Positions 1 through 14,600 of a stretch of DNA of 64,000 nt are shown piece after piece; position 1 is the stretch's first letter, and each line of letters starts with the position of its first letter. This stretch comes from Tupaia tana (Eukaryota > Chordata > Mammalia > Scandentia > Tupaiidae). The stretch is from contig JAKSZU010000004.1 of the NCBI GenBank assembly GCA_026018925.1, positions 113,462,152-113,526,151 of the forward strand. Reading direction: 5' to 3'. The translations under genes were made by a program, and so were the position numbers. Under the pieces are notes generated by a model. The model saw nothing but the letters and a program-made list of their open reading frames with translations, ran no database searches and was not told the origin of the DNA.

Positions 1-3000
1 TAATTTTAGGGATAGTGCTAGGGTTAGGGTTACTGTTTAGGGCTAGTGTTGGGGTTAGGGTTACTCTTTAAGGATTATGCAAGGATTAGTGTTAGGGTTT
101 AGAAATAGTGTTAGGATTAGGGTTTAAGGAGAGTGTTAGGGTGAGGGTTAGAGTTGAGGGATAGTGTTAGGGTTAGGGTTACTGCTTAAAAATAGTGCTA
201 GGTATAGTGTTAGGGTTTAAGCGTATTGTTAGGGTTAGAGTTAGGGTTTAAAGATAGTGTTATGGTTAGGGTTAGGGTTGAGGTATAGTGCTAGGGTTAG
301 GGTTACGGTTTAGGGATTGTGTTAGGGTTACAGTTACTGTTTAGGGAATGTATTAGGGTTAGGTTTAGAATTTAGGGATAGTGTCAGGGTTAGCGTTAGG
401 GTTAGGGAAAGTGTTAGGGTTATGGTTAGGGTTTACAGATAGATTAGGGTTAGGGTTAAGGGATAGTGTTAGAGTTAGGATTAGGGTTTAGGGATAGTGT
501 TATGGTTAGGGTTTAAGGATAATGTTGGGTTTAGGGTTACGGTTGATGGATAGTGTCACCGTTAGGGTTACGGTTTAGGATAGTCTTAGTGTCAGGATTA
601 GGGCTAGGGTTTAGAAATAGTGTTAGGGTTACGGTTTAAGGATAGTGTTAGAGCTAGGTTTATGGTTGAGTGATGGTTTTAGGGTTAGTGTTAGTGTTAT
701 GGTTTAGGGATAGTGTTAGGATGAGGCTTAGGGTTTAGGAAGAGGGTTAGGGTTAGGTTTACTGTTTAGGGATATTGCTAGGCTTAGGGTTAGGGTTTAG
801 GGCTAGTGTTTGGGTTAGGGTTACTGTTTAAGGATAGTGCTAGGGTTAGGGTTTAAGGATAGTGTTTGGGTTAGGGTGAGGGTAAGGTTTTAGAGATAGT
901 GTTAGGGTTTTGGTTAGGCTTTAGGGATAGGGTTAGTGTTAGAGTTAGGGTTGAGGGATATTGTTAGGGATAGGGTTACGGTTTAAGTTAGTGTTAGGGT
1001 TAGGGTCAGGGTTTAGGGCTAGTGTTAGGGTTAGGGCTACTGTTTAAGGATAGTGCTAGGGTTAGGACTAGGGTTTAAGGATAGTGTTTGGGTTACGGTT
1101 AGGGTTAGGGCTTTGAGATAGAGTTAGGCTTAGGGTTTAATGATAGTGTTAGAGTTAGGTTTATGGTTGAGTGATAGTTTTAGGGGTAGGGTTAGTGTTA
1201 TTGTTTAGGGATAGTATTAGGGTTAGATTTAGGTTTTAGGAAGAGGTTTACAGTTAGGGTTCCTGTTTAAGGATAGTGCTAGGCTTAGGGTTAGGGTTTA
1301 GGGCTTGTGTTAGGGTTAGGGTTACTGTTTAAGGATAGTGCTAGGGTTAGGGTTTAAAAATAGTGTTTGGGTTAGGGTGAGGGTTAGGATTTAGGGATAG
1401 TGTGAGGGTTATGGTTAGGCTTTAGGGATAGGGTTTGGGTTAGGGTAATTGTTTAGGGATAGTGCTAGAGTTAGGTTTAGGGTTTAGGGATAGTGTTATG
1501 GGTAGTGTTACTGTTTAAGGATAGTTCTAGGGTTTCTGTTATGGTTTAAGGATAGTGTTAGGTTTAGGGTTAGTGTTTATGCATAGGGTTAGGGTTAGAG
1601 TTAGGGTTATTGTTTAGGGATAGTGCTAGGGTTAGAGTTTAGGGCTAGTGTTGGGATTAGGGTTAGTGTTTAAGGATAGTTCTATGGTTAGGGTTAGGGT
1701 TTAGAAATAGTGTTAGGGTTAGGGTTTAAAGATAGTGTTTGGGTTAGGGTTACAGTTTAGGGATTGGGTTAGGGTTACGGTTACTGTTAAGGCTAGTACT
1801 AGAGTTAGAGTTAGAATTTAAGGATAGTGTCAGGGTTAGCGTTAGGGTTTAGGGAAAGTGTTACGGTTAGGGTTAGGGATTAGGGATAGTTTTAGTGTTA
1901 GGGTTAGGGTTTATGGATAGTATTAGGGTTAGGGTTGGGGTTTAAGGATAGTGTTAGAGTTAGGGTTTAAGGATAGTGTTAGGTTTGGGGTTAGGGTTGA
2001 GGGATAGTGTTAGGGTAGGGTTACGGTTTAGGATAATGTTACGGGGAGAATTAGGGTTTAGGGCTAGTGTAAGGGTTAGGGTTACTGTATATGGATAGTG
2101 CTAGGGTTAGGGCTAGGGTTTAAGGATAGTGCTAGGGTTAGGACTAGGGTTAGGGTTTAGCGATAGTGTTATGGTTAGGGTTTAAGGATTGTGTTACAGT
2201 TAAGTTTAGGGTTGAGGGATAGTTTTAGGATTAGGTTTACGTTTAGGATTTAGGGATTGTGTTAGGTTTAGGGTGAGGGTTTAGCAATAGGGTTAGGGTT
2301 ACAGTTTAGGGATATTGCTTAGCTTAGGGTTAGGGTTTAGGGCTACTGTTAGGCTTAGGAATACTGTTTACTGATAGTGCTAGGGTTAGAGTTAGGGCTT
2401 AAGGATAGTGTTTGGGTTAGGGTAAGGGTAAGGGTTTAGAGATAGTGTTAGGTTTATGGTTAGGGTTTAGGCATAGTGTTATGGTTAGGGTTACTGTTTA
2501 GGTATAGTGCTAGGTTTAGGGTTAGGGTTAAAGTCCAGTGTTGGGGTAAGGGTTACTATTTAAGGATAGTGCTAGGGTTAGGGTTAGGGTTTAGGGCTAG
2601 TGTTGGGGTTAGGGTTACTGTTTAAGGATAGTGCTAGAGTTAGGTTTTGGGTTTAGAAATAGTATTAGGGTTAGGGTTTAAGGATAGTTTTAGGGTTAGG
2701 GTTAGGGTTGAGGGATAGGGTTAGGGTTAGGGTTACTGCTTAAGGATAATGCTAGGGTTAGGGTTAGGGTTTAAACATAGTATTAGGGTTAGTGTTAGGG
2801 TAAGGGTTTAAGGACAGTGTTATGGTTAGGGTTAGGGTTGAGGGATACGGTTAGGGTTAGGGTTGAGGGATATTGTTAGGGTTAGGGTTTAGGGATAGTG
2901 ATAGGGTTAGGGTTTAAGAATAGTGTAAGGGTTAGGGTTTAGGCATAGTGTTAGGGTTAAGGTTAGGGATTAGGCATAGGGATAGTGTTATGGTTACTGT

Positions 3001-6000
3001 TTAGGGATAGTGCTAGGTTTAGGGTTTATGGCTAGTGTTGAGGTTAGGGTTACTGTTTAAGGATAGTTCTAGGGTTAAGGTTACGGTTAGGGTTTAGAAA
3101 TAGTGTTAGGGTTAGGGTTTAAGGATAGTGTTAGTGTTAGGTTTAGGGATGAGGGATAGTGTTTGGGTTATGGTTACTGTTTAAGGATAGTGCTAGTGTT
3201 AGGGTTATGGTTTAAGCATAGTGTTAGGGTTAGGGTTTAAAGATAGTTTTAGGGTTAGGGTTAGGGTTGAAGGATAATATTAGGGTTAGGGTTGAGGGAA
3301 AGTGTTAGGGTTAAGGTTTAGGGATAGTGTTAGGTTTAGGTTTTAAGGATAGTGATAGGGTTAGAGTTATGGTTGATGGAAAGTGTCAGGATTAGGGGTA
3401 TGGTTTAGGGATTGTGTTATGGTTACAGTTACTGTTTAGTGAAAGTACTAGGGTTAGGGTTAGAATTTAGGGATAGTGTAGGGTTTAGCGTTAGGGTTTA
3501 GGGATAGTGTTATGGTTAGGGTTAGTGTAAGCGTTTAAGTATAAGGTTAGGTTTAGGGTTTAGGGATAGTGTTAGGCTTTTGTGTTAGGGTTTAGGGATA
3601 GTGTTAGCGTTAGGGTTTAAGGATTTTTTTAGGTTTAGGTTTCGTATTGAGGGATAGTTTTACGGTTAGTGTTATTGTTTAAGGTTAGTGCTAGGGTTAG
3701 GTTTAGGGTTTAAGCATAATGTTAGGTTTAGGTTTAGGGTTAGGGTTTAAGGATAGTGTTAGGTTTAGGGTTAGGGTTGAGGGATAGTGTTAGGGTTAGG
3801 GTAGAGATATAGTGTTAGTGTTAGGGTTAGGGTAAAGGCATTGGGTTAGGTTTAGTGTTACTCTTTAGGGACAGTGCAAGGGTTAGGGTTAGGGTTTTGG
3901 GCTAGTGTTGGGGTTAGGGTTACTGTTTAAGGATAGTGCTAGGGTTAGGGTTAGCGTTTAGAAATAGTGTTAGGGTTAGGATTTAAGGATAGTGTTGCGG
4001 TTAGGGTTAGGGTTGAGGGATAGTGTTAGGATTAGGGTTACTGTTTAAGGATAGTGCTAGGGTTAGTGTTAGGGTTTAATCATAGCATTAGGGTTACGGT
4101 TAGTGTTATGGTTTAAGTATAGTGTTAGGGTTTGGGTTAGGGTTAGGGTTGAAGGATAGTGTTATGGTTAGTGTTGAGGGAATTTGTTAGGGTTAGGGTT
4201 AAGGAATAGTTTTAGGACTAGAGTTTAAGGATAGTGTTAGGGTTAGGGTTAGGGTTGAGGGATAGTGTTAGGGTTGGGGTTATGGTTTAGCATAGTGTTA
4301 GGATTAGAATTAGGGTTTTGGGGATGTGTAAGGCTTAGGGTTACTGTATATGGATAGTGCTAGTCTTAGGGCTAGGGTTTAAGGATAGTGTTAGGGTTAT
4401 TATTAGAGTTAGGGTTTAACGATAGTGTTAGGGTTAGGGTTTAAGGATTGTGTTACAGTTATGTTTAGGGTTGAGGGATAGTTTTAGGGTTAGGTTTACG
4501 GTTAGGGTTTAGGGATAATGTTAGGTTTAGGGTGAGGGTTTAGGAATAGGGTTAGAGTTAGGGTGACTTTTTAGGGATAGTGCTAGGCTTAGGGTTAGGG
4601 TTTAGGGCTACTGTTAGGCTTAGGGCTACTGTTTACTGATAGTGCTAGGGTTAGGGTTAGGGTTTAAGGATAGTGTTTGGGTTAGGGTAAGGGTAAGGGT
4701 TTAGAGATAGTGTTAGGGTTATGGTTAGGCTTTAGGACTAGGGTTAGGGTTAGGGTTACTGTTTAAGGATAGTGCAAGGGTCAGGGTTAGGGTTTAAGCA
4801 TAGTTTTAGGGTTAGGGTAAGGGTTAGTGTTTAAGGATAGTGTTAGGGTTAGTGTAAGAGTTGAGCAATAGTGTTAGGGTTAGTGTTGAGGGATAGTGTT
4901 AGGGTTAGGGTTTAGGGATAGTGTTAGGGTTAGGCTTTAAGGATAGTTTTAGGGTTAGGGTTAGGGTTGAGGGCTAATGTTAGGGTTAGGGTTACCATTT
5001 AGGGATAATGCTAGTGTTAGGGGTAGGGTTTAAGGATAGTGTTAGGGTTAGGGTTAGGGTTGAGGGATAGTTTTAGTATTAGTGTTTAAGGATAGTGTTA
5101 GATTTAGGTTTAGGGTTGTGGCAGAGTTTTAGGGTTAGTGTTAGGGTTATGGTTTAGGGATACTGTTAGGGTTAGGGTTAGGTGTTAGGATAGTGTTAGG
5201 GTTAGGAATAGGGTTTAAGGATAGTGTTATGGTTAGGATTAGAGTTAGGGTTTAGGGATAGTGTTAGGGTTAGTGTTTAAGGATAGTGTTAGAGTTAGGT
5301 TTAGGGTTGAGGGTAACTTTAGGTTTAGCGTTAGTGTTAGGGTTTAGGGATAGTGTTAGGGTTACCGTTAGGGTTTAGGAATAGAGTTAATGTCTAGAGA
5401 TATTGCTAGGCTTAGGGCTAGGGTTTTGGGCTAGTGTTTGGGTTAGGGTTAGGATTTAGGAATAGGGTTACTGTGTAGGGATAATGCTAGGCTTAGGGTT
5501 AGGGTTTAGGGCTAGTATTAGGGTTAGGGTTACTGTTTAAGGATAGTGCTAGAGTTAGGGTTTAAGGATATTGTTTGGGTTAGGGTTAGGATTATGGTTT
5601 AGAGATAGTGTTAGGGTTATGGTTATGCTTTAGGAATAGGGTTAGGGTTAGGGTAACTGTTTAGCGATAGTGCTAGGTTTAGGGTTAGGGTTTAGGGCGA
5701 GTATTGCAGATAGGGTTACTCTTTATGGATAGTGCTAGGGTTAGGGTTAGGGTTTAAGGATAGTGTTTGGGTTTGCGTTATGGATAGTGTTTAGGGATAG
5801 TGTTAGGGTTAGGGTTGAGAAATAGGGTTAGGTTTAGGGTTACTGTTTAGACGTAGTGCTAGGGTTAGGGTTAGGGTTTAAGCATAGTGTTAAGTTTAGG
5901 GATAGGGTATAAGGATACTGTTAGGGTTAGGGTTAGGGTTGAGAGATAGTGTTAGGGTTAGTGTTGAGGGATAGTGTTAGGACAAGGGTTTAGGGATAGT

Positions 6001-9000
6001 GTTAGGGATAGCGTTTAAAGATAGTGCTGGGTTCAGGTTAGGATTGGGGGATAGTGTTAGGGTTAGGGTTACTGTTTAGAGACTGTGTTAGGGTTACTGT
6101 TACTGTGTAGGTTAAGTACTAGGTTAAGGGTTAGAATTAAGGGATTGTGTCAGTGTTAGCCTTAGGGTTTAGGGAAAGTGTTAGTGTTAGGGTTATTGTT
6201 AGGGATGAGGGATTAGGGATAGTGTTAGGGTTTAAAGATAGTGTTAGGGTTCGGGTTTGGATTGAGGGATAGTGTTAGAGTTAGTGTTACAGTTTAGAGA
6301 CTGTGTTAGGGTTACCGTTACTGTGTAGGGAAAGTATTAGGGTAAGGGTTTGAATTTAGGGATTGTGTCAGGGTTAGCCTTAGCATTTAGGGAAAGTTTT
6401 AGTGTTAGGGTTAGTGTTAGGGTTTAGGGATAGTGTTAGGATTAGGGTCAGGGTTAGGGTTTAGGGACATTGTTAGGATTAGGGTTAGGATTGAGGGATA
6501 GTTTTAGGGATAGAGTTAGGGTTAGGGTTTAGGGATAGTGTTAGGGTTAGGGTTAAGGTTGAGGGATAGTTTTAGGGTTAGGGTTACGGTTAGGGTTTAG
6601 GGATAGTGTTAAAGTTAGGGTTAGGGTTTAGGAATAGATTTAGGGTTAGGGTTACTGTTTAAGGATAGTGCTATGGTTAGGGTTAGTGTTTAGGGCTAGT
6701 TTTGGGGTTAGGGTTACTGTTTAAGGATAGTGCTAAGGTTAGGGTTTAAGGATAATGTTTGGGTTAGAGTTAGGGTAAGGGTTAGTGTTTAGAGATAGTG
6801 TTAGGGTTATGGTTAGGGTTTAGCAATAGGGTTAGTGTTAGGTTTACTGTTTAAGGATAGTGCTAGTGTTAGGGTTTGGGTTTAGGGCAAGTGTTAGTGT
6901 TAGGGTTGCTGTTTAAGGATAGTGCAAGGGTTAGGGTTAGGGTTTAAGGATAGTGTTAAGATTAGGGTTAGGGTTAGGGTTTAGAGATAGTGTTAGGGTT
7001 AGTGTTGAGGGATAGTTTAAGTGTTAGTTTTTAGAAATAGTGGTAGGTTTAGGGTTTAAGCATTGTGTAAGGGTTAGGGTGAGGTTTGAGGGATAGGGTT
7101 AGGATTAGGGTTTTGGCATAGGGTTATGGTTAGGGTTACTGTTTAGGGATAATGCTAGGCTTAGGGCTAGGGTTTAGGGGTAGTGTTAGGGTTAGGGTTA
7201 CTGTTTAAGGATAGTGCTAGGGTTAGGGTTTAAGGATAGTGTTTGGGTTAGGGTTAGTGTTTAGAGATAGTGTTAACATTTGGGTTAGGGTTTAGGCATA
7301 GGGTTAGGGTTAGGGTTAAGTTTAGGGATAGTGTCAGTGTTAGGGTGAGGGTTTTGTGCTAGTGTTGGTGTTAGGGTTACTGTTTAAAGTTAGTGCTAGG
7401 GTTAGGGTTAGTGTTTAAGCATAGTGTTAGGGTGAGGGTTAGGGTAAGGGTTTATGGATAGTGTTAGGTTTAGTGTTAGGGTTGAGGGATAGTGTTAGGT
7501 TTAGTGTGAAGGGATAGTTTTAGGGTTATGATTAAGGGGTAGTGTTAGGTTTAGGCTTTAAGAATAGTGTTAGGGTTAGGGATAGGGTTGATTGACAGTG
7601 TTACGGTTAGGTTTTTGGTTTAGGGATTGTGGTAGGGTTTCAGTAACTGTTTAGGGAAACTGTTAGGATTAGGGTCAGGATTTAGGGATAGTGTTAGGGT
7701 TAGCTTTAGGGTTTAGGGAAAGTGTTAGGATTAGGGTTAGGGTTAGGGTCTAGGGATAGTGTTAGTGTTTAGGGATAGGATTAGGGTTAGGGTTTAAGGA
7801 TAGTGTTAGTGTTAGTTTTAGGGTTGAGGGATAGTTTTAGGGTTAGGGTTAGGTTTAGTGTTTAGGGATAGTCTTAGGGTTAGGGTTAGGGTTTAAAAAC
7901 AGGGTGAGGGTTAGGATTGCTTTATACGGATAGTGTTAATGTTCGGTTTAGTGTTTATGGCTAGTGTTGCGGTTAGGGTTATTGTTTAAGGTTAGTGCTA
8001 GGGTTAGGGTTAGGGTTTAGAGCTAATTTTGGGGTTAGGGTTACTGTTTAATGATAGTGCTCGGTTTAGGATTAGCATTTAGAAATAGTGTTAGGGTTAG
8101 GGTTTAAGGATAGTGGTAGGGTTAGGGTTAGGGTTGAGGGATAGTGTTAGGGTTAGGGTTACTGTTTAAGGATAGTGCTAGGGTTAGGGTTTAAGCATAA
8201 TGTTAGGGTTAGGGGTAGTGTTTAAGGATAGTGTTAGGGTTAGGTTTGAGGGATAGTGTTTGGGTTAGGGTTACGGTTTAGGGATTGTGTTAGGGTTATG
8301 GTTACTGTTTAGGGAATGTATTAGGGTTAGGGTTATAATTTACTGATAGTGTCAGGGTTAGCGTTAGGGTTTAGGGAAACTGTTAGGGTTAGGGTTAGGG
8401 TTAGGGTTTAGGGATAGTGTTACGGTTAGGTTTAGGGTTGAGGTATAGTGTTCGGGTTAGGGTTTCGTTTTAGGATAGTGTTAGGGTTTGGTTTGGGTTT
8501 AGGGATAGTGTTAGTGTTAGGGTTACTGTTTAAGGATCATGCTAGGGTTAGGGGTAGGGTTTAAGGATAGTGTTAGGGTTAGGTTTAGGGTTTAGGGAAA
8601 GTATTAGGGTTAGTGTTTAAGTACAGTGTTAGAGTTAGGTTTAGGGTTGTGGCAGAGTTTTAGGGTAATGGTAATGGGTTTCGGTTTATGGATACTGTTA
8701 GGGTTAGGGTTAGGGGTTAGGAAGAGGGTTAGAGTTAGGTTTACTGTTTATGGATAATGCTAGGCTTAGGGCTAGGGTTTAGGGCTAGTGTTAGGGTTAG
8801 AGTTACTGTTTAAGGATAGTGCTAGGGTTACGGTTTCAGGATAGTGTTTGGGTTAGGGTTAGGGTTAGGGTTTAGAGATAGTGTTAAGGTTATAGTCAGG
8901 CTTTTGAAATAGGCTTAGTGTTAGGGTTACTGTTCAGGTATAGTACTAGGGTTAGTGTTAATGTTTAGGGCTAGTGTTTGGGTTAGGGTTACCGTTTAAG

Positions 9001-11699
9001 AATAGTGATTTGATTAGGGTTTAAGGATACTCTGGGTTAGGGTTATGGTTTAGAGATAGTGTTAGGGTTATAGTTAGGCTTTTGGAATAGGATTAGGGTT
9101 AGAGTTACTGTTTAGGGATAGTTCTGGGTTAGGGCTAGTGTTGAGGGCAAATGTTGGGGTTAGGGTTACTGATTAAGGATAGTGCTAGGGTTAGGATTAG
9201 GGTTTAGAAATTGTGGTATGGTTACGGTTTAAGGATAGTGTTAGGGTTAGTGTTGAGGGATAGTGTTAGGGTTAGGGTTACTCTTTAAGGAAAGTGCTAG
9301 CGTAAGGCTTAGGGTTTAAGCATAATATTATGGTTAGGGTGAGGATTAGTGTTAAAGGATTGTGTTAGTGTTAGGGTTAGGGTTTAGGGATAGTTTTAGG
9401 GTTAGTGTTTATGGATAGTGTTAGAGTTAGGTTTAGGGTTGAGGGATATTTTTAGGGTTAGGGGTCGGGTTATGGTTTAGGGATACTGTTAGGGTTAGGG
9501 TTATGGTTTAGGAATAGGGTTAGGTTTAGGGTTACTGTTTAGGGATAATGCTAGGCTTAGGGCTAGGGTTTAGGGCTAGTGATAGGGTTAGAGTTACTGT
9601 ATAAGGATAGTGCTATGGTTAGGGTTTAAGGGTAGTGTTTGGGTTAGGGTAAGGGTTAGGGTTTAGAGATATTGTTAGGGTTATGGTTAGGCTTTAGGAA
9701 TAGGCTTAGTGTTAGGGTTATTGTTTAGGGATAGTACTAGGGTTAGGGATAAGGTTTAGGGCTAGTGTTAGGGTTAGGGTTACTGTTTAAGGATAGTGCT
9801 AGGGTTAGTGTTATGGTTTAAGGATAGTGTTAGGATTAGTGTTAGGGTTTAGTGATAGTGTTAGCATTCGGTTTAGGGTTTATGCATAGGGTTAGGGTTA
9901 GGGTTACTGTTTAGGGATAGTGTCAGGTTTAGGCTGGGGGTTTAGGGCTAGTGTTGGGGTTAGGGTTACTGTTTAAGGTTAGTGCTAGGGTTAGGGTTAG
10001 GGTTTAAAAATAGTGTTAGGGTTAGGGTTTAAGGATAGTGTTAGGGTTAGGGTAAAGGGATAGTGTTAGGGTTAGGGTTACTCTTTAAAGATAGTGCTAG
10101 GGTTAGCTTTTGGGTTTAAGCATAGTGTTAAGGTGAGGGTTAGGGTAGGGGTTTATGGATAGTGTTAGTGTTAGGGTTGAGGGATAATGTTAGGGTTAGT
10201 GTTAAGGGATAGTGTTAGCGTTAGGGTTTAGGGATAGTGTTAGGGTTAGGCTTTAAGGATAGTGTTAGGGTTAGGGATAGGGTTGTGTGATAGTGTTACG
10301 GTTAGGGTTACGGTTTAGGGATTGTGTTAGGGTTTCGGTAACTGTTTAGGGAAACTGTTAGGATTAGGGTTAGAATTTAGGGATAGTGTCACGGTTAGCG
10401 TTAAGTTTTAGGGAAAGTGTTAGGGTTAGGGTTAGTGTTAGGGTTTAGGGATATTATTAGTGTTTGGATTAAGGTTAGGGTTTAGGGATAGTGTTAGGGT
10501 TAGGGTTTAAGGTTGGTGTTAGTGCTAGTTTTAGGGTTGAGGGTTAGTTTTAGAGTTAGGTTTAGGTTTAGGGTTTAGAAATAGTGTTAGGGTTAGGTTT
10601 AGGGTAGAGGGATAGTTTTAGGGTTAGGGTTACTGTTTAAAGATAGTGCTAGGGTTAGGTTTATGGTTTAAGCATAGTGTTAGGGTGAGGGTTAGGGTTA
10701 GGGTTTATTAATAGTGTTAGCGTTAGTTTTAGGGTTGAAGGATAGTGTTAGGGTTAGTGTTAAGGGATAGTGTTAGGGTTAGGGTTTAGGGATAGTGTTA
10801 GGGTTAGGCTTGAAGGATAGTTTTAGGGTTAGGGATAGGGTTGATTGATAGTGTTATGGTTAAGGTTAAGGTTTAGGGAATGTGTTAGCGTCTCGGTAAC
10901 GGTTTAGGGAAACTTTTAGGATATAGGGTTAATATTTGGCGTATAGTCTGGGTTAGCGTTAGGGTTTTGGGAAAGTGTTAGGGTTAGGGTTAGGATTTAG
11001 GGATAGTGTTAGTGTTTGGAGTAGGGTTAAGGTTTAGGGATAGTGTTAGGGTTAGTGTTTAAGTATAATGTAACTGTTAAGTTTAGGGTTGAGAGATAGT
11101 TTTAGGGTCAGGGTTAGGTTTAGGGTTTAGGGCTAGTGTTAGGGTTAGGTTTACTGTTTAAAGATAGTGGTAGGGTTAGGGTTTAAGGATACTGTTTGGG
11201 TTAGCATTAGGTTTAGGGTTTAGAGATAGTGTTAGGGTTATAGTTAGGCTTTTGGAATAGGTTTAGGGTTAGGGTTACTGTATAGGGATAGTGCTAGGGT
11301 TAGGGTAAGGGTTTAAGGCTAGTGTTGGGGTTAGGGTTACTGTTTAAGGATAGTGCTAGGTTTAGGGTTAGGGTTTAGAAATTGTGTTAGGGCTAGGGTT
11401 TAAGGATAGTGTTAGTGTTAGGGTTAGGGTTTAGGGATAATGTTAGGTTTAGGGTTACTGTTTAAGGATAATGCTAGGGTTAGTGTTAGGGTTTAAGCAT
11501 AGTGTTATGGTTTCGATTAGCTTTAGGGTTTAAGGATAGTTTTAGGGTTATGGTTAGGGTTGAGGGATAGTTTTAGCGTTAGGGTTGAGGGATAGTGTTA
11601 GTGTTAGGATTTAGTGATAGTTTTAGGGTTAGGGTTTAAGGATAGTGTAAGGGTTAGGGTGAGGATTGAGGGATAGTGTTAGTGTAAGGGTTACCGTAT

Positions 11700-14600
11700 A
11701 GGGATTGTCTTAGGGTTACAGTTACTATTTAGGGAAAGTAATAGGGTAAGGGTTAGAATTTAGGGATAGTGTCAGTGTTAGCGTTAGGGTTTAGGGAAAG
11801 TGTTAGGGTAAGGGTTAGGGTTATGGTTAGGGTATAGGGAAAGTGTTAGGGTTAGGATTTAGGGATAGTGTTAGGGTTAGGGTTTAGGGATAGTGTTAGG
11901 GTTAGTGTTAGGGTTTACGGATAGTGTTAGGGTTTGGGTTTAAGGATAGTGTTAGGTTTAGGGTTAGGGTTGAGGTATAGTGTCAGGGTTAGGGTTAAGT
12001 TTTAGGAGAGTGTTAGGGTTAGGGTTAGGGTTTAGGGCTAGTGTTAGGGTTATGGTTAAGCTTTAAGAATAGGGTTAGAGTTAAGGTTACTGTTTAGGGG
12101 TAGTGCTAGGCTTAGGATTATGGTTTAGGGCTAGTGTTAGTGTTAGGGTTACTGTTTAAAGATAGTGCTTGGGTTAGTGTTTAATGATAGTGTTTGGAGT
12201 AGGGTTTGGGATAGGGTTTAGAGATTGTATTAGGGTTATGTTTAGCATTTGGAAATAGGGTTAGGGTTAGGGTTACTGCTTAGGGATAGTGTTAGGTTTA
12301 GGGTTAGTTTTTAGGCTAGTATTAGGGTTAGGGTAACTGTATAAGAATAGTGCTAGGGTTACAGTTAGGGTTTAGAAATAGTGTTAGGGTTAGAGTTTAA
12401 GAATAGTGTTAGGTTTAGGGTTAGGGTTGAGGGATAGTGTTAGGGTTAGGGTTATAGTTTAAGGATATTGCTAGGGATAGGGTTAGGGTTTAAGTATAGT
12501 GTTAGGGTTAGGGCTTGGGTTAGGGTTAAGTATAGTGTTTGGGTAGAGTAAGGGTTGAGGGATAGTGTTAGTTTTAGTGTTGAGGGATAGGGTTAGGGTT
12601 AGGGTTTAGGGATATTGTCCCGGTTAGGGTTTAAGAATAGTGTTAGTGTTAGGGTTAGGGTTAACGGATATAGTTAGGGTTAGGTTTATGGTTGAGGGAT
12701 TGTGTTAGGGTTAGGGTTACTGTTTAGGAAATGTACTAGGGTTAGGGTTAGAATTTAGGGATAGTGTCAGGGTTAGAGTTAGGGTTTAGAGAAAGTGTTA
12801 AGTTTAGGGTTAGTGTTATGGTTTAGGGATAGTGTTAGGGTTAGTGTTTAGGGATTGTGTGAGGGTTAGGTTTAGGTTTTCGGAATAGTGTTAGGGTTAG
12901 GGTTTAAGGATAGTGTTAGGTTTAGGTTAGGTTTAAGGCGTAGTGTTAGGGTTAGGGTTACTGTTTAAGGATAGTGCTAGAGTTAGGGCTAGGGTTAAAG
13001 GATAGTGTTAGGGTTAGGATTAGGGTTAGGGTTTAGGGATAGTGTTATGGTGAGGTTTCAAGGATAGTGTTAGAGTTAGGTTTAGGGTTGCGGGATAGTT
13101 TTATGTTTAGGGTCAGTGTTATTGTTTAGGGATTGTGTTAGGGTTAGGGTTAGGATTTAGGAATAGGGTTAGGGGTACAGTTTAGGCATTGTGCTAAGCT
13201 TACATTTAGTGTTTAGGGCTAGTGGTAGGGCTAGGGTTACTGTTTACGGACAGTGCTAGGATAGGGTTTAAGGATAGTGTTTGGGTTAGGGTTAGGGTTA
13301 GGGTTTAGAGATAGTGGTAGGGTCATGGTTAAGCTTTAGGAATAGGGTTAGGGTTTAGGGCTAGTGTTAGGGTTAGGGTTACTGTTTAAGGATAGTGCTA
13401 GGGTTAGAGTTATGGTTTACGGATAGTGTTTGAGTTAGGATTAGAGTTCATGTTTAGGGATAGTGTTAGGGTTAGTGTTAGTGTTTAGGAATAGGGTTAG
13501 GGTTAGGGTAACTGTTTAGGGATAGTGCTAGGGTTAGTGTTAGGGCTTAGGTCTAGTGTTGGGGTTAGGGTTACAGTTTAATTATAGTGCTTGGGTTAGG
13601 GTTAGGGTTTAGAAATAGTTTTACAGTTTAAGAATAGTGTTAGGGTTAGGGCTAGAGATGAGGGATAGTGGTAGGTTAGGGTTACTGTTAAATGATAGTG
13701 CTATGGTTAAGGTTAGTGTTTAAGCCTAGTGTTAGGATTAGGGTTACAGTTAGGGATTAAGGATAGTGTTAGGGTTTGGGAATAGGGTTAGCGCTAGGGT
13801 TACTGTTTAGGGATAGTGCTAGGGTTAGGGTTATTGTTAGTGTTAGTGTTAGGGTTAGGGTTAGGGTTGAGGGATATTGTTAGGGTTAGGGTTGAGGGAT
13901 AGTGTTTGGGTTAGGGTTGAGGGATTGTGTTAGGGTAACAGTTACTGTTTAGGAAAAGTACTAGGGTTAGGGTTATAATTTAGGGATAGTGTCAGGGTTA
14001 GTATTAGGTTTTAGGGAAAATGTTAAGGTAATTGTTAGGGTTACGGTTTAGAGATAGTTTTAGGGTTACGGTTAGGGTTTAGGGATAGTGTTAGGGTTAG
14101 GTTGAGGCTTTAAAGATAGTGTTAGGATTAGGTTTTAAGAATAGTGTTAGCTTTAGGGTTAGGGTTGAGGCATAGTGTTAGGGTTAGGGTTACTGTTTAA
14201 GGATAGTGGTAGGATTAGGGTTAGGGTTTAGGGATAGTGTTAGGGTTAGGGTTCAAGAATAGTGTTAGAGTTAGGTTTAGGGTTGAGGGATAGTTTTGGG
14301 TTAGGGTTAGGTTTATTGTTTAGGGGTAGTGGTAGGCTTAGGTTTAGGATTTAGGACTAGTGTTAGGATTAGGGTTACTGTTTACAGATAGTGCTAGGGA
14401 TAGGATTAAAGGATAATGTTAGGGTTAGGGATAGGGTTAGGGTTTAGGTATAGTTTTAGGGTTATGCTTAGGCTTTAGGAATAGGGTTAGGGTTACTGTT
14501 TATGGATAGTGCTAGGGTTAGTGTTAGGGTTTAGGGCTAGTGTTAGGGTTAGGGTTACTGTTCAAGGATAGAGCTACGGTTAGGGATATGATTTAGAAAT